From Qipengyuania gelatinilytica (lineage in GTDB: Bacteria > Pseudomonadota > Alphaproteobacteria > Sphingomonadales > Sphingomonadaceae), in contig NZ_CP081294.1 in assembly GCF_019711315.1 (NCBI RefSeq), positions 1,860,001 to 1,924,000 on the forward strand: 64,000 bases of DNA, read 5' to 3'. Below the pieces are notes generated by a model. The model saw only the letters and a list, made by a program, of their open reading frames with translations. It ran no database searches and was not told where the DNA came from. A program made the translations under genes and the position numbers. Shown here piece after piece: positions 17,790 through 25,231 of the stretch (positions are counted from its first letter, which is position 1; every line of letters starts with the position of its first letter).

Positions 17790-19373
17790 TTGACCCAGCC
17801 GACGCCTGCCGAAGCAAACGAGGTTCCAGCAGGCGAGGCCGACACCAAGGTCCCCGCGTACAGCTGGTACGCCCTCGGGGTTCTGGTGATCGTTTATGTG
17901 CTGAACTTCGTCGATCGCAATATCATCTCGATCCTTGCAGAGGACATCAAGGCTGACCTCGGGCTGCGCGATGACCAGATCGGCTTTCTCTACGGCACGG
18001 CATTCGGCGTATTCTATGCACTTTTCGGCATCCCTCTCGGGAAACTGGCCGACAGCTGGCACCGCGTGAGGCTGATGACAGCCGGTCTGGCGATCTGGTC
18101 GGCGTTCACCGCGCTCTCCGGTTTTGCGAAAAACTTCACCACGCTCAGCGTGGCACGCATCGGCGTGGGTGTGGGTGAGGCAACCGCCAGCCCGAGCGCC
18201 TATTCGCTGATCTCCGACTGGTTTCCCAAGAAGATGCGCGCGACGGCGCTCGCGATCTATTCGTCGGGCCTCTACATCGGCGGCGGGATTTCGCTGCTGA
18301 TCGGTGGCGCGATCGTCGAGAACTGGAACCAGTCGTTCCCGACGGATGCGCCGCTAGGCCTCGCCGGCTGGCAGGCCGCGTTCATTATCGTCGGTCTTCC
18401 CGGCCTGCTTCTCGCAATGCTGGTGTTCACCCTACGCGAACCGCTGCGTGGCCAGAGCGAAGGCATCATCACTCCCGCTCAAAAGGATCCCTTCCGCGGT
18501 TTCTTCAAGGAGCTGATTGCGGTCATCCCGCCTTTCACCCTGATTGGCGCCGCCCAAGCAGGTGGCCGCGGGATAGCTCTCAATCTCGCAGGCGCGGCAA
18601 TCATCGGCGGGATAGCCTATCTGATGGCCGATTTCACCGGCAATGCGCAGCAGTGGGGCGCAGTCGGTGTCGGCTATTACGCGATCTTCTCGTGGGCATC
18701 GACCCTCAAGCGTCGCGACGAACCGACCTTCTCGCTCATCTGGGGAACGCCGGCTTTCCTGTCGACGATCCTGGGCTATGGCATGGTCGCTTTCATGTCC
18801 TATGCGGCGTCGTTCTGGGCGGCACCCTACGCCATTCGCATTCTGGAAGAGGCACCGTCGACTGCCGGCTGGTGGATCGGCGGACCAGGCGCCGTGGCTG
18901 GTTTCCTCGGTGTCATCATCGGCGGACGCATGGCCGACTACCTTCGTGAACGCATGCCGACCGGCCGCCTTTTTGTAGTATCCTTCGGCCTCGTGGCAGC
19001 GGCACCGTTCCTCTACATCATGTTCACGACGCTCGATCCCACGACCTTCTATATCGCAGCATTCATGCAATCGCTTTGCGGCAGCTCGGCGCTGGGTGCG
19101 GCTGCGGCTACCACGCAGGACCTGGTCCTTCCGCGGATGCGCGGGACTGCGACGGCGACGTTCTTCCTCGCCACGACGCTGGTCGGCCTTGCGCTCGGCC
19201 CATACATGGCAGGTCAGGTGTCGACGATGACGGATAGCCTCTCGACGGGCGGTCTCAGCTTGCTGATCGCGGTTCCGATCGGGCTGGTCATGCTCTTCAT
19301 CGCTTACCGCACGGTTCCGACTGCCGAAGCGAGCCTGCTCGAGCGTGCTCGCGCGGCCGGCGAAGATGTCTGA
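17790..19373 (+). CDS. MFS transporter (spinster-like)
   Basis: The 527-residue inner-membrane protein has about twelve helices. It carries the major-facilitator loop GIPLGKLADSWHRVRL between helices 2 and 3 and VNFVDRN-type N-terminal residues (LNFVDRNIISILAEDIK) typical of spinster-type and sphingolipid/lysophospholipid transporter relatives. The start is TTG at 17790, four bases after queC, with GGAG upstream. Substrate is unknown. Proximity to queC makes a preQ precursor carrier conceivable but unproven. Confidence 0.88.
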   Translation: MTQPTPAEANEVPAGEADTKVPAYSWYALGVLVIVYVLNFVDRNIISILAEDIKADLGLRDDQIGFLYGTAFGVFYALFGIPLGKLADSWHRVRLMTAGLAIWSAFTALSGFAKNFTTLSVARIGVGVGEATASPSAYSLISDWFPKKMRATALAIYSSGLYIGGGISLLIGGAIVENWNQSFPTDAPLGLAGWQAAFIIVGLPGLLLAMLVFTLREPLRGQSEGIITPAQKDPFRGFFKELIAVIPPFTLIGAAQAGGRGIALNLAGAAIIGGIAYLMADFTGNAQQWGAVGVGYYAIFSWASTLKRRDEPTFSLIWGTPAFLSTILGYGMVAFMSYAASFWAAPYAIRILEEAPSTAGWWIGGPGAVAGFLGVIIGGRMADYLRERMPTGRLFVVSFGLVAAAPFLYIMFTTLDPTTFYIAAFMQSLCGSSALGAAAATTQDLVLPRMRGTATATFFLATTLVGLALGPYMAGQVSTMTDSLSTGGLSLLIAVPIGLVMLFIAYRTVPTAEASLLERARAAGEDV

Positions 19374-19382
19374 CGCGGCCGC

Positions 19383-19925
19383 CTAGCGGGTTTGCGTGAG
19401 CACTCCGCAGGCCACCCGTGAGCCTGCATCGCCTGCGGGGTCGCTGAGATAATCATCGGCCCCTGCGTGGATCACGATTGCGGTGCCATCGGCATCGAAG
19501 AGCTGTTCCCGCAGGGCTGCGGTGTCGGCGCCGAGATCGACATCGGCGCTGGCACTACGCGACGCACCGACGACGAGGTTGGGCAAGTCTCCGAGATGCT
19601 TGCCTTGCGGGTTGAGCGAGCCGTGCTCGTTCCCGCCAGGATTGAGGTGACCTCCAGCGCTTGTGAAGCCAGGGGCTTCGCACTTGCCTGTCGTGTGGAG
19701 ATGGAAGCCGTGCTCGCCGGGTTCGAGACCGGTAGCCAGTACAGCCAGTGTAAGTGTCTGCCCGTTGGAAACCAGCTGAGCGGTTCCGGCAGGCACTCCG
19801 TTAGCGAAGGTCAGCCGGGCCTCGGCGACCCGTTCACTGGGTAGATCGCCCACGGTCGAACAGGCTGCAAGGGCTGCGGTGGCGGTGAACGCGAGTGCGA
19901 TCGTCAATGGCGTGCGGGTCATCAT
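19383..19925 (-). CDS. sodC: Cu-Zn superoxide dismutase, lipoprotein form
   Basis: SodC dismutates superoxide in the periplasm. The 180-residue protein begins with a lipobox (AALAAC, Cys21), so it is probably anchored to a membrane. Metal-binding and structural residues are visible: HGFHLH, SAGGHLNP, KHLGDLPNL, IHAGADDY and the GSRVACG with the active-site Arg and disulfide Cys. It converges with the MFS gene. Confidence 0.93.
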   Translation of the reverse strand: MMTRTPLTIALAFTATAALAACSTVGDLPSERVAEARLTFANGVPAGTAQLVSNGQTLTLAVLATGLEPGEHGFHLHTTGKCEAPGFTSAGGHLNPGGNEHGSLNPQGKHLGDLPNLVVGASRSASADVDLGADTAALREQLFDADGTAIVIHAGADDYLSDPAGDAGSRVACGVLTQTR

Positions 19926-19964
19926 TGGTCCTTAGCTAAGCAAGACGTTTCGATAGCCCAAACG

Positions 19965-19991
19965 AAAAAGGGGCCGGATTGCTCCGGCCCC
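19965..19991 (-). terminator. Intrinsic terminator of the OmpA-like gene
   Basis: On the minus strand GGGGCCGGA and TCCGGCCCC form a perfect 9-bp stem with a four-base loop, followed by TTTTT. It lies 30 bases past the porin stop codon and before sodC. Confidence 0.85.
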
Positions 19992-20020
19992 TTCTCGGTG
20001 TTTCGACTCTTTCGAGTGAA

Positions 20021-21148
20021 TTACATGCCCGAACCCGGACCGTAGGTGACTTCCACACGACGGTTCTGGAGTTCACGGACGCCGTCTGCGGTCGGAACGC
20101 GCAGCTGGCTTTCACCGAAGGCTTCGCTGCTGATCCGGCCATCGGGGATGCCGCGGGCGGTCAGGTAGTCGCGAACCGACGTGTTACGACGCTGGGCGAG
20201 GCCGAGGTTGTACTGCGCCGAGCCCGAGGTGTCGGTGTGGCCAGCGAGCATGACCGAAGCCGTGCCGCAGTTGGCGTATGCCGAAACCGCGTTGTCGAGG
20301 ATCGTCGCTGCTTCCGGCGTGATGTTCGACTCGTCCCAGTTAAAGAAGACGATGTACGGGCCCTGCTGGCAAACCGGCGGCGGCGGCGGAGGCGGCGGCG
20401 GCGGAGGCGGCGGGGGCGGAGGCGGCGGCGGCGGCGGCGGCGGCGGGGGCGGCGGGGGCGGCGGCGCAGCGCCGAAGTTGTAGCTCAGCGTGCCCATCAG
20501 CGAGTGGGTGCGGAGCTTGCCTTCCAGGTCGCGACCACCGAGGTCGACGAGTGCGACGTCTTCAGCCGTGAACATGCGATAGCGCAGGCCGACATCGATG
20601 TTGTCGGTCAGCGGAGCGCGAACGCCAGCGAGAAGCTGCCATGCGAGGTCGCTGCTCGAGTCGTCGATCGACGGGCCGTTGACGTTGACTGCCATTTCGA
20701 CGTTCGTGCGAGCGACACCGATACCAGCACCTGCATAGGCCTGGATACCGTCGTCCGAACCGAAGTCGAACAGGCCGTTGAGCATGAAGCTCAGGGCGTC
20801 GATGCCACCGTCGGCGACATACGAACCACCGGGCGTACGGCCGTTCGGGCCGAGGCCGCTGGCGATACCGCTCGTGCCGATAAGGGCTTCTTCGATGTCC
20901 GCGTCACGATAGCTGACTTCTGCTTCCAGACGGAAAGCACCGAAGTCGTAGCCGACGTAGCCGCCGACATCGTAACCGGTGTCGGTGCCAACGACGATTT
21001 CGTCGGTTCCGGCGTCGACATCAAGATCGAGGTCTTCCACGATCATCGGGCCGAATTCGGCGCCGATGTACCATGCATCCTCTTTGGCGAGGGCAGGCGA
21101 AGCAAGGGCCGTAGAGGCCATCGCCATGCCTATGACGAATTTCCGCAT
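20021..21148 (-). CDS. OmpA-family outer-membrane protein with polyproline linker
   Basis: The 375-residue protein has a signal peptide (1-21), an N-terminal eight-strand-type beta-barrel (to about 226), 30 consecutive prolines (229-258), and a C-terminal OmpA peptidoglycan-binding domain. The latter shows NWDESNITPEA, AGHTDTSGS and NLGLAQRR. It anchors the outer membrane to peptidoglycan and may form a pore. The Shine-Dalgarno is AAGGGG. It is monocistronic, with its own promoter and terminator. The linker is much longer than the short Pro-rich hinges of typical OmpA proteins. Confidence 0.94.
   Translation of the reverse strand: MRKFVIGMAMASTALASPALAKEDAWYIGAEFGPMIVEDLDLDVDAGTDEIVVGTDTGYDVGGYVGYDFGAFRLEAEVSYRDADIEEALIGTSGIASGLGPNGRTPGGSYVADGGIDALSFMLNGLFDFGSDDGIQAYAGAGIGVARTNVEMAVNVNGPSIDDSSSDLAWQLLAGVRAPLTDNIDVGLRYRMFTAEDVALVDLGGRDLEGKLRTHSLMGTLSYNFGAAPPPPPPPPPPPPPPPPPPPPPPPPPPPPPPVCQQGPYIVFFNWDESNITPEAATILDNAVSAYANCGTASVMLAGHTDTSGSAQYNLGLAQRRNTSVRDYLTARGIPDGRISSEAFGESQLRVPTADGVRELQNRRVEVTYGPGSGM
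20375..20464 (-). repeat. CCG-type trinucleotide repeat coding 30 prolines
   Basis: Ninety bases are made only of CCG, CCC and CCT codons on the minus strand (CGG-type repeats on the plus strand), encoding 30 prolines. Such a tract is prone to strand slippage, so linker length may vary between strains or cells. Confidence 0.95.
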
Positions 21149-21192
21149 TATTTATTTCCCCTTTTTGCGAATTGGAGCCACCGAGTGAAACT

Positions 21193-21221
21193 TATCTAAC
21201 TTTGCCTAGTCTCACTGGCAA
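21193..21221 (-). promoter_or_regulatory. Possible sigma-70 promoter of the OmpA-like gene
   Basis: On the minus strand TTGCCA (21221-21216) is followed after 17 bases by TAGATA (21198-21193), about 45 bases upstream of the start codon. The -35 matches well, the -10 only moderately. Confidence 0.4.
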
Positions 21222-21349
21222 GCGGGCATTGAACGGGAACTGTTGCAAGAATGTCGCGCTTTCCGATTGAAACCTTTCGAAAAAACGACTGCATGATCCC
21301 TCCATGACGCTGGCCCAACGCCGCAACCGTATAGCGGTTCCCGCAGGGC

Positions 21350-21802
21350 TCAGGAAAATAACCCGAATTCCTTCAGTGCCGACAATAGGTTGGCCAGGGC
21401 GTCGCGTGCTTCGACATCGACGACGCTCCCTCCCGACGGCTCGGCAGGCGCGGCCAGTCGCTGCCACCCATCCGAGAATATGAGCCAGGTCGCTTGCGAT
21501 GTATCTCGAATGAGCATTCCTTGCTTCGGAGCGACCATAGTCCACTGGGTTCCGTCCCATCCGGCCAGCGCACCGTCATTGCCCGCCCATTCGCCGGTGG
21601 CGTTGGCCGCGATGAGGTAGCAATCGCCAGCGACGACGCTCGTCGGGGGATCGGCACGCTCATCGACGACGTTTGGCTGGGTAAGCAGGTCCAGGCGCGC
21701 CAAGGCTTCATTGACGACGAACTCCTTCTGGGCCTGGCCGGCGAATAATAGGGGCAATGAATGGCGCGCGGTTGTGGAAGTATAGCTCGCGATATTCGTC
21801 AT
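21350..21802 (-). CDS. DUF2793 protein, probable GTA tail accessory
   Basis: The 150-residue protein begins at the ATG at 21802, 22 bases past the host-specificity gene, so it is likely the last gene of the GTA transcript. It shows the DUF2793 pattern: LPLLFAGQAQKEFVVNEALA, then GDCYLIAANATGEWAG and GWDGTQWTMVAPKQG. DUF2793 occurs in phage-tail-associated proteins, so a fibre or baseplate role is plausible. The N-terminal extension to 22216 is out of place because it overlaps g15. Confidence 0.82.
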   Translation of the reverse strand: MTNIASYTSTTARHSLPLLFAGQAQKEFVVNEALARLDLLTQPNVVDERADPPTSVVAGDCYLIAANATGEWAGNDGALAGWDGTQWTMVAPKQGMLIRDTSQATWLIFSDGWQRLAAPAEPSGGSVVDVEARDALANLLSALKEFGLFS

Positions 21803-21824
21803 CTGTGTTCTCCGAAATTGGCTG

Positions 21825-23999
21825 TCACTCGGGGCGTCCCAGCGAAAGCGGGCGAGAGAGGGCGAAACTGCCTTGTTGCCGCACCCAGAATTCGAGGTCG
21901 GGGCTCGCCAGCATGAGAGCGGCAGCCTCTCCCCCTTCGATTGCGAGAGAGGGTGTGGGCGTGGTCCAGAGCGCAACCGGCTGGTCGAGCGGACCGAAGC
22001 CGACCTGATAGCTTTCCGCCTGTTCGACGAGCGGCAGCTCGACTTCGGCCGGCCAGTCCCACTGGCCGCGCGCGCGGCGGGTCCATTCCAGGAGCAGCGA
22101 GCCGCCGGACGATAAGGAAATGACCGGATGCACGGGGGAAGGGGGGCGCAGGCTAGCGCCTGGATTCTCCAGATTCGCAATAACCGCCGTGTCGTCGCCG
22201 AGGCCAAGCGCGGCATAAGATTCCCCTCCAGCAGCCAGGCCTTCTTCCGTCAGCGGCGAGAGTCCCCGGTCGAGGAGAATGGCCAAGGCGCCCGACTGAT
22301 GGCCTTGCCCGGCCTCGAACTCGGTGGCGCCCCGGCCTCGGAGCAGCCCTTGCAATTGCCATCTTCCGCCATCCAGCGGTGTGGCATTGGCGAACTGGAT
22401 GATCTCCTCGCCCACGAGCATCCGGTTTTCGCCAGATGCGAGGCCGGCCATGTCCGTGCTGGTCAATTCAGCCTGGGCATCGACCAGGTCGACAAGAAGC
22501 TGAGCGGAAGGTTCGAATCGCAGAGCAGAGGAGGGCGGCATCAGATCGACTAGCGTGCCGATGACCGCGCGTTGATTGAGGGTCTGCCCCGTTTCGACCA
22601 GGGCGCCATCGCGCACGGCGAAAAAGGCCGCACCGGGCCAAAGATCTCCGGAAGACGTCGCCGCGGCGTAAACCTGACGCTGGGATGCACTGCCGCGACC
22701 GTCCCAGGGGGTCTCGAAAACCTGCAGGGTCGTCGGACCGACGCTGCGATCCGGTGGCACCCAACCCGCGCCCGGGTCGGCAATGATCCCGGCAGCTTCG
22801 GTGTTTCGATGCCGCGCGAGTTCTAGCTCGACGCCGTTCGTTCGCCATTCCCAGCCAACGACCTTCCAGAGCCCGGCCGTGTCTGGCAGCGTAACCAGAC
22901 TGCCCGGTCCGAGCGCCGGGTCCAACTCGCCCGTACGCCAATAGAGATTGTCGGACTGTGCAGTTCCGCGCGATCTTGCTCGCGACACCAGTTCCAGGGC
23001 GTCGCTAGCTCGCAGCGCGCCCGGGAACTGGTAGGTGCGCACCTCGCGGTTGTCGCCATCGGCATGTTGCACGCCCGGTTGGTAGTCGCGCGCTGGATCG
23101 TAATAGCGCAGCGCTGAAAAGGTCCTGCGGGCACCCTCCGAGCGGGTGCGGGCAAGCCCGCTCTGCTTGCCGAACTCGCCTTCGTCCCAGGTTGCCGGCC
23201 CAGACAGGGATATGGGCTGGTTCGCAAGGCCCGGCTCGCCGCTGAAGGCTAGGCCCTGGCCTGAAATGTCCGATGCCAGCGGATGAATTCGATTAACGGT
23301 CCCGATAACGCTGCGAAGGCTGCCGCCCTCGTGACTGAAGCCGGTGAGATGCGGGAATTCGGTTCCTTCGCGGACTTCTGCATCGGTATCGACAAGCAAC
23401 TCTTCGATCAGGCGGGAACCGTCTCCAGCGATCACCTCGAAGCTCAACGCGGGTATCCTGTTTCCGAAATCGGTCAGGTCGAGATCTTCGAACACGGCAT
23501 AGGCGCAGCCGCGGAAGGCTGGGCATTTCGAACCGAGCGCGGCTTCCATCAAGGGATCGCACGGCTGGTCCATCCGGCCTTGATAGACGCGCAAAGTCCC
23601 TGCGGTTTTCAGATCTTCATTCGCCCCGCGCAGCAAGTTGCCATCTGCCCAGATGCGGCCAATGCGGTTGATCGGCCTGCTCGAAAGCGCGACTGCGAAA
23701 CTGACCGAATAGCTATAGGTCACCGTCTTCGGCTGACCCTTGCCGTTTGACTGCTTGTCGCGATGCTCCTGCAGGTCGGTCGACCAGATTATCGTTCCGG
23801 GAACTCGCATCGACCCGTAATGCCGGGCTATCGGAGTTCCATAGCTCGAGCCGGTAACCGCGAGTTCCTTGAGCCTCGGACCTTCACGGTCATCCGGGCC
23901 GAAAAGCTGGCTGTCGATGGCGTTGCCGGCGAGCGAGCCGACCAGTTGGCCGATGGGCCCGAACAGGCTGCCCACCGCGGTAAGAACCAAGGTTGCCAT
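21825..23999 (-). CDS. GTA host-specificity / baseplate protein (g15-like, shortened)
   Basis: The 724-residue protein begins with a hydrophobic glycine-rich segment (VLTAVGSLFGPIGQLVGSLA), followed by RLKELAVTGSSYGTPIARHYGSMRVPG, typical of GTA g15 and phage host-specificity proteins. RcGTA g15 is about 1,300 residues and contains a TIM-barrel-like domain; I see no such domain here. The ATG at 23999 is preferred; a TTG six bases upstream is an alternative. The protein would form the tail tip that contacts the recipient cell. Confidence 0.85.
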   Translation of the reverse strand: MATLVLTAVGSLFGPIGQLVGSLAGNAIDSQLFGPDDREGPRLKELAVTGSSYGTPIARHYGSMRVPGTIIWSTDLQEHRDKQSNGKGQPKTVTYSYSVSFAVALSSRPINRIGRIWADGNLLRGANEDLKTAGTLRVYQGRMDQPCDPLMEAALGSKCPAFRGCAYAVFEDLDLTDFGNRIPALSFEVIAGDGSRLIEELLVDTDAEVREGTEFPHLTGFSHEGGSLRSVIGTVNRIHPLASDISGQGLAFSGEPGLANQPISLSGPATWDEGEFGKQSGLARTRSEGARRTFSALRYYDPARDYQPGVQHADGDNREVRTYQFPGALRASDALELVSRARSRGTAQSDNLYWRTGELDPALGPGSLVTLPDTAGLWKVVGWEWRTNGVELELARHRNTEAAGIIADPGAGWVPPDRSVGPTTLQVFETPWDGRGSASQRQVYAAATSSGDLWPGAAFFAVRDGALVETGQTLNQRAVIGTLVDLMPPSSALRFEPSAQLLVDLVDAQAELTSTDMAGLASGENRMLVGEEIIQFANATPLDGGRWQLQGLLRGRGATEFEAGQGHQSGALAILLDRGLSPLTEEGLAAGGESYAALGLGDDTAVIANLENPGASLRPPSPVHPVISLSSGGSLLLEWTRRARGQWDWPAEVELPLVEQAESYQVGFGPLDQPVALWTTPTPSLAIEGGEAAALMLASPDLEFWVRQQGSFALSRPLSLGRPE

Positions 24000-24008
24000 G
24001 ATCAATTT

Positions 24009-24419
24009 CTAGTCACTGGTGAGGCGCCATTGCGCGAGAGATCGCCATGCCGGCAGCCCGCCCTGGAGCACGACGCGGCGTAAACCTGCGTGCGCGTGGA
24101 CGAAGCGATTGCGTCCGAGCGCAATGACGAGATGTTGTTGGTCCGGGCCGGGAGTAACGAGCAGGAGGTCTCCGCGAAGGATTGCGCCAGAGATTTCCTC
24201 AAAGCCGCAGCAAAGTGCCGCTGCCGCGAAGGGAGCGATGGAAAGATTGCGCAGGTGGTAAGGCGGCAGAACTGCCTTGGGGCCACCGGCATTTTCCAGC
24301 GCGCAGGCAACCAGCCCCGCGCAGTCGAGCCCGGTGCATGGTTCGCGTCCGTGCAAGCGAAAGCGCGCTCCCTCCAGACGCTCCGCCTCGGCCGCGAAGC
24401 GCTCGGCAAGCGAAGTCAT
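24009..24419 (-). CDS. NlpC/P60-family peptidase, GTA g14-like
   Basis: The 136-residue protein has the NlpC/P60 catalytic Cys in GLDCAGLVACAL and the His in QQHLVIALG. These enzymes cleave cell-wall peptides; in GTAs the protein sits in the baseplate and may open the recipient's wall during DNA entry. It overlaps g13 by four bases (ATGA), which fixes the start at 24419. Confidence 0.9.
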   Translation of the reverse strand: MTSLAERFAAEAERLEGARFRLHGREPCTGLDCAGLVACALENAGGPKAVLPPYHLRNLSIAPFAAAALCCGFEEISGAILRGDLLLVTPGPDQQHLVIALGRNRFVHAHAGLRRVVLQGGLPAWRSLAQWRLTSD

Positions 24420-25231
24420 CGCGGCTGGGGGTACTGGGCGAGCAGGTCGTTGCCCGGCAGGAACGGTTCGCCCTGGAAGTTGATCGCATTGGCGAAGCGC
24501 GATGCACAGGTCGCGACCGTCTTGTCGCAGCCCTCCCGCAGCAGCACGCGCTGGCCCACAGCGGTTGCCGGATCGAGCAATTGGTCGAGTTCGAGCTTGC
24601 CGCTTCTCTCGGCGACGATGCGCATGACCAATCCGGTCTGCGGTCCGTCGAGAAAGCGCAGTTCGCCAAGCGAGTATGCGGTATGATTGGCTAGGTCGAG
24701 CTGGACCGTATTCGCGAGCAGGTCGACCGACACGACGGTGCTTCGGATCGTAAATGCTGCGGACGACAGCGTGCAGCCCGGACCGCAGAAGCGTGCCCTG
24801 CAAGAGGGGCTTGCGCGCGGAACAGGGTCGATTTCGAGATCGGCCTTGGCCGACTGCAGCTGCGCGGAAAACCCCGCCGCATCTTGCCTGACGGACCCGA
24901 TCGAGCCCGAATAGAGGCTTGCGCTTTCAAGGGTCTCCCAGTCGATAACGCCGGTTTCCACCCGCGCACCGTCGAACCGGCCGGTCGCAAGGTCGCCCGG
25001 CCTGATCGTGTCGTGACCTAGTGCGCCTTCGACTTCGGCCTCGTCGTCGGCGAGATCGATCGACTTGCGGATGGCAGAGGGAAGCATGCCCGGCGCCGCG
25101 CGATGCAGGACCCCGCCGAACCAGATGTCGCGGTCATGCGTGGTGAAACCCAGCGTCACTCCGTCTTTGCGGTGGATGCGCCAATATGCGGCGACCGTAT
25201 CGAGATCGCGGTCGAAGAAGATGCGGCTCAT
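24416..25231 (-). CDS. DUF2163 baseplate hub protein, GTA g13-like
   Basis: The 271-residue protein starts with FDRDLDTVAAYWRIHRKDG and TLGFTTHDRD, the DUF2163 hallmark. Cysteines in CRARFCGPGC and in CDKTVATCASRF are spaced as in tail-tip proteins of the lambda gpL type, known to bind an iron-sulfur cluster, so a cluster here is a reasonable inference. The ATGA overlap with the preceding gene sets the start. Confidence 0.9.
   Translation of the reverse strand: MSRIFFDRDLDTVAAYWRIHRKDGVTLGFTTHDRDIWFGGVLHRAAPGMLPSAIRKSIDLADDEAEVEGALGHDTIRPGDLATGRFDGARVETGVIDWETLESASLYSGSIGSVRQDAAGFSAQLQSAKADLEIDPVPRASPSCRARFCGPGCTLSSAAFTIRSTVVSVDLLANTVQLDLANHTAYSLGELRFLDGPQTGLVMRIVAERSGKLELDQLLDPATAVGQRVLLREGCDKTVATCASRFANAINFQGEPFLPGNDLLAQYPQPR

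Noticed and set aside
20181..20483. Plus-strand frame with 30 glycines
   Set aside because: It is the complement of the polyproline tract of the OmpA-like protein, not a glycine-rich gene.
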